Positions 26,039 to 36,836 of a stretch of DNA of 64,000 nucleotides are shown here, piece after piece. Every line of letters begins with the position of its first letter. The first letter of the stretch is position 1. The translations under genes and the position numbers were made by a program. Origin of the DNA: Acinetobacter piscicola. Lineage in GTDB: Bacteria > Pseudomonadota > Gammaproteobacteria > Pseudomonadales > Moraxellaceae. The DNA is taken from contig NZ_NIFO01000011.1 of NCBI RefSeq assembly GCF_002233755.1, positions 62,001 to 126,000 on the forward strand. The letters are read 5' to 3'. Below the pieces are notes generated by a model. The model made no database searches, was not told the DNA's origin, and worked only from the letters and a program-made list of their open reading frames with translations.

Positions 26039-28743
26039 TAAAGACTCCGTTTAATCAACTGAACATCATAAACTTCGATTTTGTCGAGTGCTTTGATGTC
26101 TTTGTAACCTTTAACTGCAAGACCACATTCCATACCTGCACGAACTTCTTCAACCACTTCTTTATAGCGACGAAGAGACTCAAGCTCGCCTTGGAATACA
26201 ACCACGTCTTCACGAAGTACACGAATTGGTTTATTACGATGTAATACACCTTCAAGTACCATACAGCCTGCGGCTGCACCAAATTTACTTGAATGGAATA
26301 CTTCACGTACTTGTGCAACACCAAGAATGGTTTCACGGTGCTCAGGTGCAAGTTTACCGCTCATCGCTGCTTTAACATCATCAATCAATTGATAAATAAT
26401 GCTGTAGTAACGAATGTCGATACCATCTGCATCTGCTTTTTGACGCGCAGTGCTGTCAGCACGTACGTTAAAGCCTAGAAGTACAGCTTCTGAAGATTCA
26501 GCCAGTGTCACGTCAGATTCAGTGATTGCACCTACACCCGAACCAATAACACGTACTTTAACTTCATCCGTCGCAAGCTCAGCAAGTGCAACATGTAAAG
26601 CTTCCAAAGTACCACGTACATCTGTTTTCAATACTACGTTGACAATAGGCACATCTTTCTTGCCCATAGACGCCATAATATTTTCAAGACGCATTGCACT
26701 TTGACGCTCAAGACGTTTTTGACGTTCACGATCCATACGTGCATCGGCAACTTCACGTGCTTTCTTCTCATCATTTACAACAAGAACTTCATCACCCGCC
26801 ATTGGCGCTTCTGGAAGACCTAAAATTTCCACTGGAATTGAAGGGCCTGCCGATTTAATACGATTACCGTTTTCATCTACCATCGCACGTACACGACCAT
26901 AAGATGCACCAGCAAGGACTAAATCACCAACATTCAACGTACCGTTTTGAACAAGAATAGACGTTACCGCACCACGGCTATTGTCTACACGTGCTTCAAT
27001 AACAACACCTTGTGCAGCACCTTCTTCAGATGCTTTCAACTCTAACAATTCTGCTTGAATTAGAATCAGGTCAAGAAGTTCATCAATACCTTGGCCAGAG
27101 TGTGCTGAAACCATTGCTACTGGTACATCACCGCCCCATTGTTCAGGTACGATTTGCTTGGTTGTTAATTCATTCAATACGCGATCTGGATCAGCAGATT
27201 CTTTATCCATTTTGTTGATAGCAACAATAATTGGCGTACCTGCAGCACGTGCATGGTCAATTGCTTCCGCAGTTTGTGGCATGACACCATCATCTGCTGC
27301 AACAACAAGAACCACGATATCAGTTGCTTTTGCACCACGAGAACGCATCGCAGTAAATGCGGCATGTCCTGGTGTATCTAAGAAAGTAATAATGCCTTTC
27401 TCAGTTTCAACGTGGTAAGCACCAATATGCTGTGTGATACCGCCTGCTTCGCCTTGAGCTACTTTAGCACGACGAATGCGGTCAAGAAGCGATGTTTTAC
27501 CATGGTCAACGTGACCCATGATTGTAACCACTGGCGCACGTGTTGTTTGTGCTCCACGCGCTTCTTCAGCTGCTTCAAGTAAGTTATCTTCAGCTTGAGT
27601 ATCAGATACACGAACTGGGTTATGACCCATTTCTTCAACAACAAGTGCTGCAATATCTTGCTCAATCGCTTGGTTCTGAGTAACCAATTCGCCCATTTTC
27701 ATGAGTGATTTAATAACTTCACGTACTTTAATCGCCATTTTCGCCGCTAAATCAGCAACAACAATGGTTTCACCAATTTCAACATCATAAACTTGTTTTT
27801 TAACTGGTTTTTCAAAGCCATGCTTGTTTGCTTGGCTGGTTTTTAAACCACGTTTATGATGATTTGAGCTAAAGCTTTGCTCTTCTTGACCACGACGACC
27901 GCCTTTCTTCGGTGCACGCGTACTTGTCGTATTCGTACCACGTTTAATTTCACGGTCTTCTTTTGCAAATGAATCTTCATAAGCTTGACCAACAAGACCA
28001 GCAGCCAATGGAGAATCATCTACAACACGAATCGTCGTCGTTGAATCATCAGAAGAATACTTAGACGCCATTTGACGCATTTGCTCAAGTGTACGTTGCT
28101 GAGCTTCTTCTGCCGACTTACGACGTGCTGCTTCTTCAGTCGCTTTCAATTGAGCCGCTTGTGCTTCACGAGCTCGTTTCTGTTCAGGTGTTTCAACAGC
28201 TTTAACCGTTGCTTTGGTAATCGGCTTATTTGTAGATTTGCGTTTTACCACAACCGCTGCTTTAGGTGTTTCTTTTGCAGCAGTTTGTTGCTTTGCAGCC
28301 GCACGCATTTTCTCTAAATTCGCTTTTGCTGAACTTTCAGCTTTTTCACCATCTTTAGAGGCAGTTTCTGGTGCTTTTTGTGTTACTTTTACTTGAGCAT
28401 TTGCTTGCGCTTTTGCCAAAGCTTCAGCCTTAATTTGCTCAGGGTCAGGCTTCGTAAACGTATGCTTCTTGCGAACTTCTACGTTAATTGTTTTAGCCTT
28501 ACCTGAAGTACTTGCTACTTTAGCAGTACTGGTTGTTTTACGTTTCAACGTGATTTGTCCTGCATGTCCTGTGTCTTGACCATGTGATTTTTTCAAATGG
28601 TTGACTAGAACACCTTGCTGTTCAGTAGAAATTTTATCTTCAGCCTGTTTTTGTGGCAATCCAGCTTCACGCACCTGATCAAGGAGCTTTGAAACAGGAA
28701 GTCCTACGCTGACCGCTAACTCTTGAATTGACTTATCCGTCAT
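26038..28743 (-). CDS. infB: Translation initiation factor IF-2
   Basis: 901 residues. GTPase that places initiator fMet-tRNA on the 30S and promotes subunit joining. A long, variable N-terminal part is rich in Ala, Lys and Glu (about 50-330). The IF2-N segments ([19 protein letters not shown] and the later [16 protein letters not shown]) are present. The G domain starts near residue 400 with GHVDHGKT at about 408, then DTPGHAAF and NKMDK. Domain C2, which binds the fMet end, is at the C terminus. It follows nusA by 10 bases and overlaps rbfA. The nearby initiator tRNA array gives it a striking context. Confidence 0.98.
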   Translation of the reverse strand: MTDKSIQELAVSVGLPVSKLLDQVREAGLPQKQAEDKISTEQQGVLVNHLKKSHGQDTGHAGQITLKRKTTSTAKVASTSGKAKTINVEVRKKHTFTKPDPEQIKAEALAKAQANAQVKVTQKAPETASKDGEKAESSAKANLEKMRAAAKQQTAAKETPKAAVVVKRKSTNKPITKATVKAVETPEQKRAREAQAAQLKATEEAARRKSAEEAQQRTLEQMRQMASKYSSDDSTTTIRVVDDSPLAAGLVGQAYEDSFAKEDREIKRGTNTTSTRAPKKGGRRGQEEQSFSSNHHKRGLKTSQANKHGFEKPVKKQVYDVEIGETIVVADLAAKMAIKVREVIKSLMKMGELVTQNQAIEQDIAALVVEEMGHNPVRVSDTQAEDNLLEAAEEARGAQTTRAPVVTIMGHVDHGKTSLLDRIRRAKVAQGEAGGITQHIGAYHVETEKGIITFLDTPGHAAFTAMRSRGAKATDIVVLVVAADDGVMPQTAEAIDHARAAGTPIIVAINKMDKESADPDRVLNELTTKQIVPEQWGGDVPVAMVSAHSGQGIDELLDLILIQAELLELKASEEGAAQGVVIEARVDNSRGAVTSILVQNGTLNVGDLVLAGASYGRVRAMVDENGNRIKSAGPSIPVEILGLPEAPMAGDEVLVVNDEKKAREVADARMDRERQKRLERQSAMRLENIMASMGKKDVPIVNVVLKTDVRGTLEALHVALAELATDEVKVRVIGSGVGAITESDVTLAESSEAVLLGFNVRADSTARQKADADGIDIRYYSIIYQLIDDVKAAMSGKLAPEHRETILGVAQVREVFHSSKFGAAAGCMVLEGVLHRNKPIRVLREDVVVFQGELESLRRYKEVVEEVRAGMECGLAVKGYKDIKALDKIEVYDVQLIKRSL

Positions 28744-28753
28744 GTATTACCTC

Positions 28754-30238
28754 CTAGTTAAACCATGATTCACGTGCTTTCATAATCAATTGACCTGCTT
28801 TTTCAGCGCCTAAGCCTTCGATATCTGCAATATCATCAGTTGCTTGGTCAGCCAAGTCATCGACTGTTACCACACCACGAGCCGCTAAAGCATGTGCAAT
28901 TTCAGAAGTCATTCCTTCCATCGCAATAAGTTCTGGACTTGGGTCCTGAATATCTTCTTGCTCTTTTAATGCATCAGCCAAAGCTGCTTCTTTTGCACGA
29001 CTTTGTAGTAATTCAACAATATCTGCATCCAATTCGATTTCATCGAAAGTTTCCGCAGGTACATAAGCAATCTCTTCAAGTGAAGTAAAGCCCATTTCTA
29101 CTAAAGCCATTGCAAGATCTTCTTCAATATCAAGACGTGTTACAAACATATCTAAATATTGTTGAGCTTCATTTTGTTGACGAGCACGATACTCATCTTC
29201 AAGCATCATATCTAACTTATAACCAGTTAGTTCTGACGCTAAACGAACATTCTGACCTTGTGAACCAATTGCACGTGCAAGTTGATCACTGGTTGCAAAA
29301 ATAATGTCAGCCGTACGTGCATCTTCATCAATCACAATACCAGATACATCTGCAGGCTCTAAAGCACTTGCGATATATTGCGCAGGATCATCAGACCACA
29401 CAACCACATCAATACGCTCACCATTTAACTCTGATTGTACCGCTTGGATACGTGTACCACGCATACCAATACATGCACCCACAGGGTCAATACGATGGTC
29501 ATTGGTTTTTACTGCAATTTTCGCACGAACACCGGGTTGACGTGCCGCTGCTTTAATTTCAATGATTTCTTCAGAAATTTCTGGAATTTCCTTTTTCATC
29601 AAAGCAATCAGCATTTCAGGTTTTGCACGTGATAACAACAATTGTGCACCACGACCTTCACGGTTTACATTGTAAAGGATTGCACTCATACGTTGTTTTG
29701 GACGAAGAATTTCCTTAGAAATCATTTCTTCACGTGCTAAATACGCTTCAGCATTGTCACCCAAGTCGATAATAAAGCCATCTTTGGTTTGTTTTTTCAC
29801 TTCACCGTAGATTAACTCACCAACTTTCGACTCATAAGCATCTGCAACCAAAGCACGTTCCGCTTCACGAATCTTTTGAACAATGACTTGTTTTGCGATT
29901 TGTGCAGCAATACGACCAAAATCGATTGAAGGTACTTCAAGTTCACGAATATCGCCAATTGACCATTCTTCAGGATTAACATCAGAAATCGCATCTTGAC
30001 ATGCAGGCATTTCATGATCTTCATCAGCAACCACTTCCCATTGACGGAAAGTACTATAGTCGCCTGTTTTACGATCAATTTCTACACGTAACTGAGCTTC
30101 TTCCGAATTCGTTCCTTCGTAGAATTTCTTTTTAGTCGCCGCAACCAAAGCCTGTTCTAGCGCTTCAAAAATTGCTTCACGACTCACACCTTTCTCATTA
30201 CTAACCGTTTCAACGACGGTGAGAATTTCACGTGCCAT
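28754..30238 (-). CDS. nusA: Transcription termination/antitermination factor NusA
   Basis: 494 residues. Binds RNA polymerase and modulates pausing, termination and antitermination. Visible in order: the N-terminal polymerase-binding domain (SREAIFEALEQALVAATKK), the S1 domain (about 135-200), the two KH domains (GACIGMRGTRIQAV and AIGSQGQNVRLASEL), and two acidic C-terminal helix-hairpin-helix repeats (GFTSLEEIAYVP and GVVTVDDLADQ), as in E. coli. It sits between rimP and infB in the standard operon. Confidence 0.98.
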   Translation of the reverse strand: MAREILTVVETVSNEKGVSREAIFEALEQALVAATKKKFYEGTNSEEAQLRVEIDRKTGDYSTFRQWEVVADEDHEMPACQDAISDVNPEEWSIGDIRELEVPSIDFGRIAAQIAKQVIVQKIREAERALVADAYESKVGELIYGEVKKQTKDGFIIDLGDNAEAYLAREEMISKEILRPKQRMSAILYNVNREGRGAQLLLSRAKPEMLIALMKKEIPEISEEIIEIKAAARQPGVRAKIAVKTNDHRIDPVGACIGMRGTRIQAVQSELNGERIDVVVWSDDPAQYIASALEPADVSGIVIDEDARTADIIFATSDQLARAIGSQGQNVRLASELTGYKLDMMLEDEYRARQQNEAQQYLDMFVTRLDIEEDLAMALVEMGFTSLEEIAYVPAETFDEIELDADIVELLQSRAKEAALADALKEQEDIQDPSPELIAMEGMTSEIAHALAARGVVTVDDLADQATDDIADIEGLGAEKAGQLIMKARESWFN

Positions 30239-30272
30239 AAGTCACCTATTTATTCAGATTTCTATTTCTGGA

Positions 30273-30794
30273 TTAATCCTGAAAGATCAAATTTGCTTTG
30301 TCTATATTATTACTATCGATCTCAAGTACTTGCTGTTCAATTTCGACTTGGATGAATTCATTTTCTAAATCTACAGCAACCAATTTTGCTTGAAACTTAC
30401 GACGATTCTCAACCGCAGCGATCAAACGGAATGCAACTTGTTGACCGATATAGCCCTGTAATTGAGCCAATTGGAAGAATGGACGATCCCAACCTGGTGA
30501 TGAAACCTCTAAAGCATATTCACCTGAAATTGGATCATGTACATCTAGAATTGCGCCAACCTGTTGAGTCACACGCACACAATCTTGTACACCAATACCG
30601 CGACCTAACTCAGCCTCACCATCTTCATTCATGACAGGTTCAGCATTTTCTGGAACGTCTTTATCAATGTAAATACGCAATAAAGACTTTTTACCTTGAG
30701 GAATAAATTCAATTCCCCAAAGTTCTACACCACACGCTTGCACTGCAGGAGTAATTAAATCTTGGAGTGCTTGAGTTTTATTTGATAGCTTCAT
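30273..30794 (-). CDS. rimP: Ribosome maturation factor RimP
   Basis: 173 residues. Binds free 30S and is needed for its maturation. The N-terminal domain shows [20 protein letters not shown] and RIYIDKD; the middle has [15 protein letters not shown], a family signature. First gene of the operon, 34 bases before nusA. Upstream lies the terminator of the initiator tRNA array, then the array itself, matching the metY-rimP-nusA-infB arrangement of E. coli. Confidence 0.97.
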   Translation of the reverse strand: MKLSNKTQALQDLITPAVQACGVELWGIEFIPQGKKSLLRIYIDKDVPENAEPVMNEDGEAELGRGIGVQDCVRVTQQVGAILDVHDPISGEYALEVSSPGWDRPFFQLAQLQGYIGQQVAFRLIAAVENRRKFQAKLVAVDLENEFIQVEIEQQVLEIDSNNIDKANLIFQD

Positions 30795-30905
30795 TTACTC
30801 TCGTCATATTTGTGCGATTCAATCGCTCATCGGACCAATTCAAACTTACTATAGTGAAGCATGTCTTTTTGACCAATTGATGTCCACACTACACGATAAG
30901 CCAAT

Positions 30906-30926
30906 AAAAAAGGGCGCAATCGCCCC
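30906..30926 (-). terminator. Terminator of the tRNA array
   Basis: Stem GGGCG / CGCCC with loop CAAT; on the minus strand it is followed by six T. It lies about 72 bases beyond the 3' end of the last initiator tRNA gene. Read-through or a promoter between here and 30795 must supply rimP transcription. Confidence 0.85.
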
Positions 30927-30997
30927 TATTATCGCACAGAAAACCATAGGCTCACTATGCAAAAAGACCCACCTATATGTGAGCCCTTTTAGAAACT

Positions 30998-31074
<77 letters not shown>

Positions 31075-31175
31075 TCAACGTTGCAAAATTATACACAAGA
31101 ATCTAAAAAAATTCAATCAAACTTAATTTACTGAAAATCATTTTCTTGCTTGATTAAGTTGCACCTTAATCAAAA

Positions 31176-31240
31176 TGGTAGCGGGAGCTGGATTTAAACC
31201 AACGACCTTCGCGATTTTATGAAGAGCTGAGCCCGATGGA
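31176..31240 (-). pseudogene. Degenerate initiator tRNA-Met copy
   Basis: The 3' 35 bases (acceptor 3' side, T-arm) match the intact copies with one change that spoils the T-loop (GGTTTAAATCC). The anticodon region then carries an insertion/substitution, and only GGGCTCA of the D-side remains before the sequence departs completely. There is no 5' acceptor strand to pair. It cannot form a functional tRNA. An AT-rich stem-loop like those of the tandem units lies just beyond its CCA (31150-31173). Confidence 0.85.
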
Positions 31241-31285
31241 CAAACAACTTTAACAAGAAATCACTTTTCTACACATCATAAAACT

Positions 31286-31362
<77 letters not shown>

Positions 31363-31434
31363 ACTATATGCATTTTTGTATACAAATAAATTCTTCAATC
31401 TAAATGCTTTAATTAAGTTGCATCTTAATTAAAT

Positions 31435-31511
<77 letters not shown>

Positions 31512-31586
31512 ACTATACTGCAAATTCACATACAAAATAAACTTTTCAATTTAAATGTCTTTAATTAAGTTGCATCTTAATTAAAT

Positions 31587-31663
<77 letters not shown>

Positions 31664-31738
31664 ACTATACTGCAAATTCACATACAAAATAAACTTTTCA
31701 ATTTAAATGTCTTTAATTAAGTTGCATCTTAATTAAAT

Positions 31739-31815
<77 letters not shown>

Positions 31816-31890
31816 ACTATACTGCAAATTCACATACAAAATAAACTTTTCAATTTAAATGTCTTTAATTAAGTTGCATCTTAATTAAAT

Positions 31891-31967
<77 letters not shown>

Positions 31968-32042
31968 ACTATACTGCAAATTCACATACAAAATAAACTT
32001 TTCAATTTAAATGTCTTTAATTAAGTTGCATCTTAATTAAAT

Positions 32043-32119
<77 letters not shown>

Positions 32120-32191
32120 ACTATATGCATTTTTGTATACAAATAAATTCTTCAATCTAAATGCTTTAATTAAGTTGCATCTTAATTAAAT

Positions 32192-32268
<77 letters not shown>

Positions 32269-32311
32269 TCAATGTTTTTTAGCTGCTAACACCAACAATC
32301 TGGTTCATTGT

Positions 32312-32396
32312 TGGTGCGGAAGGGGGGACTTGAACCCCCACGCCCGAAAGCACTACCACCTCAAGGTAGCGTGTCTACCAATTCCACCACCACCGC
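32312..32396 (-). tRNA. tRNA-Leu (GAG)
   Basis: 85 bases with encoded CCA, a long variable arm (TGCTTTCGGGCG) and anticodon loop CTTGAGG, so it reads CUC/CUU. The acceptor stem has an oddity: 5' GCGGTGG against 3' CTTCCGC leaves a T-T mismatch at pair 5-68 and a G-U at 6-67. Located between secG and the initiator tRNAs, as in E. coli (secG-leuU-metY). Confidence 0.93.
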
Positions 32397-32457
32397 AGCT
32401 GTGTCGCATTCTAGTAGCTTGTGCGCCAAATTGAAAGGTTTAATTTCAAAAAGCTAT

Positions 32458-32790
32458 TTATTTCGGTGCATTTGGCGAAGTTTCGTTCGTATTTGACTGA
32501 ACTGGTGTCGCTGGCTGAGATGTTGTTTGTACAGTTTTCAAGCCATAAGCATCGGAAGTTAGCTTTTTTGCGAACACAGCCAAAGTTAAGCTCGTTATAA
32601 AAAACAAAGCTGTAAAAATTGCAGTTAAACGCGTCAAGAAACTTGCTGAACCTGATGCACCAAAGACTGTTGCAGCGCCGCCGCCGCCAAAAGATGCACC
32701 TGCATCAGCACCTTTACCATGCTGTACAAGAATAAGTACAATCATTAATACAGCCAAGATGATATGTACAACCAGCACAAAACTATGCAT
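32458..32790 (-). CDS. secG: Preprotein translocase subunit SecG
   Basis: 110 residues. Two membrane segments (about 4-24 and 54-74) flank the conserved Gly-rich cytosolic loop ([18 protein letters not shown]) that inverts during SecA cycling. A polar, Thr/Pro/Asn-rich C-terminal tail follows. It lies 12 bases after tpiA and upstream of the tRNA genes, the standard gammaproteobacterial order. Confidence 0.97.
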   Translation of the reverse strand: MHSFVLVVHIILAVLMIVLILVQHGKGADAGASFGGGGAATVFGASGSASFLTRLTAIFTALFFITSLTLAVFAKKLTSDAYGLKTVQTTSQPATPVQSNTNETSPNAPK

Positions 32791-32802
32791 GCTGAACTCC
32801 TA

Positions 32803-33594
32803 TTATTCTGTTTTAGCAAATGCTTGAGCAATTTTATAAAATGACTCAGCATTAAGTGATGCACCACCAACAAGGGCACCGTTGATATCTGGGCAAGCGG
32901 CTAACTCTACTGCATTTTCAGGCTTAACACTACCACCATATAAAATAGCCGTATGCTGACCTTCAGTTGCAATCTGAGTTAAACCTTCGCGAATTTTAGC
33001 ATGCATTGCTTGAGCATCTTGTGGAGAAGCCGTTTTACCCGTTCCAATTGCCCATATCGGTTCATAAGCAATCACGATATTGTGCCATTGCCCAGGTTTT
33101 ACAATCGCAGCTAAATCACAAATTTGCTGTAGAACAACCTGCTCTGCCTGCCCTGCTTCACGCTGTTCTAGGCTTTCACCTACGCAATAGATAATTTGAA
33201 GATTGGCATTTAAAGCATTTGTAACTTTTGCTTTAATTTTAACAACATCATCTCCAAAGATTTCACGGCGCTCCGAATGACCAATCAAAACATAGTCAAT
33301 CTGACTATCTTTAAGCAGCTCTGCACTCACTTCACCCGTATATGCACCTGTTCCCGCTATTTGCGAAACATCTTGCGCAACAACTTTAATAGCTGTCGCT
33401 GCATCTTGAAGCGATTGTTTTATTGGCAATAACGCAATAGAAATGGGTGCAACACCAATATGACATTGTTGTTCTGTAATCGGTGCATCTTGTAAAAGCT
33501 GTTTTAAATCTTGTATAAGTTGCTGTGAATCAATCTGCATTGGGTTCATTTTCCAATTGCCGACAACCCAAGGAATAATGTTCGAACCCGACAT
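32803..33594 (-). CDS. tpiA: Triosephosphate isomerase
   Basis: 263 residues. Interconverts dihydroxyacetone phosphate and glyceraldehyde 3-phosphate. Conserved parts: VGNWKMN (Asn, Lys of the active site), [11 protein letters not shown] (His), [14 protein letters not shown] (Glu and the flexible loop 6) and [10 protein letters not shown] near the phosphate site. It heads the tpiA-secG unit. Confidence 0.98.
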   Translation of the reverse strand: MSGSNIIPWVVGNWKMNPMQIDSQQLIQDLKQLLQDAPITEQQCHIGVAPISIALLPIKQSLQDAATAIKVVAQDVSQIAGTGAYTGEVSAELLKDSQIDYVLIGHSERREIFGDDVVKIKAKVTNALNANLQIIYCVGESLEQREAGQAEQVVLQQICDLAAIVKPGQWHNIVIAYEPIWAIGTGKTASPQDAQAMHAKIREGLTQIATEGQHTAILYGGSVKPENAVELAACPDINGALVGGASLNAESFYKIAQAFAKTE

Positions 33595-33869
33595 ACATCT
33601 AACCTTTTATCGAAAATGTGCACATTCTACACGGAATTTTCAATTTTAAAGCATTTTTTCTTTATCAATTTGAGCTTCTCATTTAAAGTCGTGGTGTAGA
33701 AATCATAGGAAATATAAATCATTTCATGAATAATGATTAAAATTCTAATTAGCTCAATTTTTTGCTAAAATATCTTTGTAGAATAATGCGTTTAATTCTA
33801 GATATTTTTGCCGATAATCGTATAATTTTCGTATTCCAATTATAAAATGAAGTTTAAGGTGTTTTGGGG

Positions 33870-35582
33870 ATGTCTATACAAAATGGTTCACTTAGGTTTT
33901 CAGGATATATTCGTCGCTTAGTCGACGAAGGTTTTGTATCCGCGCAGCAAATGAAAGATGCTTTAGAGAGTGCTAAAAAAAATAAAATGAGTACCGTTGA
34001 GTATCTCATTGAAAAAGTAAATCTCAAACCACTTCTCATTGCAGAAATGATTTCTTCTGAATTTGGCGAACCTATTCTTGATTTGGACAGTTTCAATCCA
34101 GATATGTTCCCAAAAGAAGTCGCCGATAATAATCTCTTTGCCAAACATCATCTTGTACCACTTGTACAACGTGGCAATATTCTTTACGTCGCAACCAGTG
34201 ATCCTACCAACATTGAAGCACTTGACGCCATCCGCTTTAACTGTGGTTTAAATATTGAACCAATTATCGTTGAATACGATAAATTAGAAAAAGCTTTAGC
34301 AAAACATTTTACTGTAGAAGAAAATTTTAACTTCGGTGATGAAGATTTCGATGTTGATATCATTGCAACGAGTGATGATCCTCCTTCTGAAGATGACGAA
34401 GAAACCTCCGAAGATGAAGCACCCATCGTTAAATATGTGAATAAGTTATTGATTGATGCAATTCGTATGGGTGCATCTGACCTGCATTTTGAACCCTATG
34501 AAAAATCTTATCGTGTACGTTACCGAGTGGATGGCGTACTCAGAACTATTACCAACCCGCCATTGCAGCTTGCAAATCGCCTTGCTTCTCGCTTAAAAGT
34601 CATGTCGAGGATGGACATTTCTGAAAAACGTGTACCTCAAGATGGTCGTATTAAATTAAAACTTTCTAAAACCAAAGCGATTGATTTCCGTGTTAACTCA
34701 TTACCGACATTATTTGGTGAAAAATTGGTATTGCGTATTCTTGACCCATCAAGTGCCATGCTAGGAATCGATGCACTAGGCTATGAAGAAGCTCAAAAAG
34801 CTTTATTTATGGAAGCTTTAGAAAAACCACAAGGGATGTTATTAATTACAGGTCCAACAGGTTCAGGTAAAACTGTATCCTTATATACAGGCTTAAATAT
34901 TCTCAATACTGAAACATCCAATATTTCAACAGCCGAAGATCCTGTTGAAATTAACCTAGAAGGTATTAATCAAGTCAATGTCAATCTAAAAGCCGGACTG
35001 ACATTCTCTGTTGCACTTAAATCATTTCTGCGCCAAGATCCAGACATTATCATGGTCGGGGAAATTCGTGATTTAGAAACGGCTGAAATTGCAATTAAAG
35101 CAGCACAAACAGGTCACATGGTTATGTCAACATTACATACCAACAGTGCCCCAGAAACCCTCACCCGTTTACGCAATATGGGGGTTCCTTCATTTAATAT
35201 TGCAACATCAGTAAACTTGGTCATCGCACAACGACTGGCAAGACGTTTATGTAGCCATTGTAAAGTGCCTGTTGAAATACCGAAGCAGAGTCTGCTAGAG
35301 CTAGGCTTTACCGAACAAGATTTAAGCAATCCTGATTTACAAATTTTTCAGCCTATTGGCTGCTCAGAATGTCGTGAAGGTTATAAAGGTCGAGTCGGTA
35401 TTTACGAGGTGATGAAAGTAACACCTGAGATTTCAAAGATTATCATGGAAGATGGTAATGCACTGCAAATTGCAGCTGCATCTGCAAAACTGGGGTTTGA
35501 TAATCTCAGACGCTCAGGATTAGTGAAAGTCATGAATGGGTTAACATCTTTACAAGAAATTAACCGCGTGACCAGTGAATAA
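33870..35582 (+). CDS. pilB: Type IV pilus assembly ATPase PilB
   Basis: 570 residues from the ATG at 33870. Hexameric ATPase that drives pilus extension. The N-terminal MshEN/T2SSE-N region (about 1-150) is followed by an acidic linker (SDDPPSEDDEE). The core then shows the Walker A GPTGSGKTVS near residue 328, the Asp box, Walker B (IIMVGEIRD) and the His box (GHMVMSTLHTNSA). A zinc-binding tetracysteine follows (CSHC near 461 and CSEC near 506). It is upstream of pilC and pilD in the standard order. Confidence 0.97.
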   Translation: MSIQNGSLRFSGYIRRLVDEGFVSAQQMKDALESAKKNKMSTVEYLIEKVNLKPLLIAEMISSEFGEPILDLDSFNPDMFPKEVADNNLFAKHHLVPLVQRGNILYVATSDPTNIEALDAIRFNCGLNIEPIIVEYDKLEKALAKHFTVEENFNFGDEDFDVDIIATSDDPPSEDDEETSEDEAPIVKYVNKLLIDAIRMGASDLHFEPYEKSYRVRYRVDGVLRTITNPPLQLANRLASRLKVMSRMDISEKRVPQDGRIKLKLSKTKAIDFRVNSLPTLFGEKLVLRILDPSSAMLGIDALGYEEAQKALFMEALEKPQGMLLITGPTGSGKTVSLYTGLNILNTETSNISTAEDPVEINLEGINQVNVNLKAGLTFSVALKSFLRQDPDIIMVGEIRDLETAEIAIKAAQTGHMVMSTLHTNSAPETLTRLRNMGVPSFNIATSVNLVIAQRLARRLCSHCKVPVEIPKQSLLELGFTEQDLSNPDLQIFQPIGCSECREGYKGRVGIYEVMKVTPEISKIIMEDGNALQIAAASAKLGFDNLRRSGLVKVMNGLTSLQEINRVTSE

Positions 35583-35609
35583 ATATAATCAATATTCAAG
35601 GAAATTCTT

Positions 35610-36836
35610 ATGGCAGTGAAGAAAGCTCAAATGATGCCTACATTTGCTTATGACGGGGTTGATCGTAAAGGGGTCAAAATCAAGGGGGAACTTCCTGCTC
35701 GAAATATGGCACTTGCAAAAGTGACCCTGAGAAAGCAAGGAATCACCATTAAAACCATTCGAGAAAAAAAGAAAAATATTCTCGAAGGTTTGATGAAAAA
35801 AGGGATTTCAACACTCGATATCACTATTTTTACACGCCAGCTCGCAACCATGATGAAAGCCGGCGTACCTTTGGTACAAAGCTTTGAAATCGTCGCAGAA
35901 GGTTTAGAAAATCCATCCATGCGAGAAGTCGTTCTCGGGATTAAGGGTGAAGTTGAAGGCGGTAATACCTTTGCTGGTGCTTTAAGAAAATATCCCCGTT
36001 ATTTCGATAATTTATTTTGCTCATTGGTTGAATCTGGCGAACAATCTGGCGCATTAGAAACCATGTTGGATCGCGTTGCGATATATAAAGAAAAAAGTGA
36101 ACTGTTAAAACAAAAAATTAAAAAAGCCATGAAATATCCGATTGCTGTAATTGCTGTTGCAATTATTGTCACGATTATTTTAATGGTGAAAGTTGTTCCT
36201 GTATTCCAAGATTTATTTAGCTCTTTTGGTGCGGATTTACCAGCATTTACACAAATGGTCGTCAATATGTCCAAATGGATGCAAAGCTATTGGTTTATCC
36301 TTATCCTTGTGATTGCTTTTGCAATCGCTGCATTTTTAGAAGCTCAAAAGCGTAGTAAAAAATTTAGAAACTTTTTAGATAAAACCGCACTAAAACTACC
36401 TATTTTTGGAGATTTAGTTTATAAGGCGATTATTGCCCGTTATAGTCGTACATTGGCCACCACATTTGCTGCAGGTGTCCCCCTCATTGAGGCTTTAGAA
36501 TCCACTGCAGGTGCAACCAACAATGTGGTTTATGAGCAAGCCGTAATGAAAATTCGCGAAGATGTCGCCACTGGGCAACAACTGAATTTTGCTATGCGTG
36601 TGACTAATCGATTCCCCTCTATGGCCATACAAATGGTTGCAATTGGTGAAGAGTCTGGCGCATTAGATGCAATGTTGGATAAGGTAGCCACACATTTTGA
36701 AAATGAAGTAGATAATGCTGTCGATGGCCTAACCTCAATGATGGAGCCTTTGATTATGGCGGTATTAGGCGTACTGGTTGGTGGTCTTGTGATTGCAATG
36801 TACCTTCCAATTTTCCAAATGGGTTCAGTGGTGTAA
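35610..36836 (+). CDS. pilC: Type IV pilus inner-membrane platform protein PilC
   Basis: 408 residues with two GspF domains (about 70-195 and 275-398) and three membrane segments (near 170-195, 220-245 and 375-400). It couples PilB to pilin insertion and extraction. Conserved segments: TRQLATMMKAGVPLVQSFEI and RTLATTFAAGVPLIEALE, the repeated halves. It overlaps pilD by one base (TAATG). Confidence 0.97.
   Translation: MAVKKAQMMPTFAYDGVDRKGVKIKGELPARNMALAKVTLRKQGITIKTIREKKKNILEGLMKKGISTLDITIFTRQLATMMKAGVPLVQSFEIVAEGLENPSMREVVLGIKGEVEGGNTFAGALRKYPRYFDNLFCSLVESGEQSGALETMLDRVAIYKEKSELLKQKIKKAMKYPIAVIAVAIIVTIILMVKVVPVFQDLFSSFGADLPAFTQMVVNMSKWMQSYWFILILVIAFAIAAFLEAQKRSKKFRNFLDKTALKLPIFGDLVYKAIIARYSRTLATTFAAGVPLIEALESTAGATNNVVYEQAVMKIREDVATGQQLNFAMRVTNRFPSMAIQMVAIGEESGALDAMLDKVATHFENEVDNAVDGLTSMMEPLIMAVLGVLVGGLVIAMYLPIFQMGSVV

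Noticed and set aside
31176..31285. Degenerate tRNA as an integration site of a mobile element
   Set aside because: No integrase, no element and no matching direct repeat pair around it; simple decay of an array copy explains it as well.
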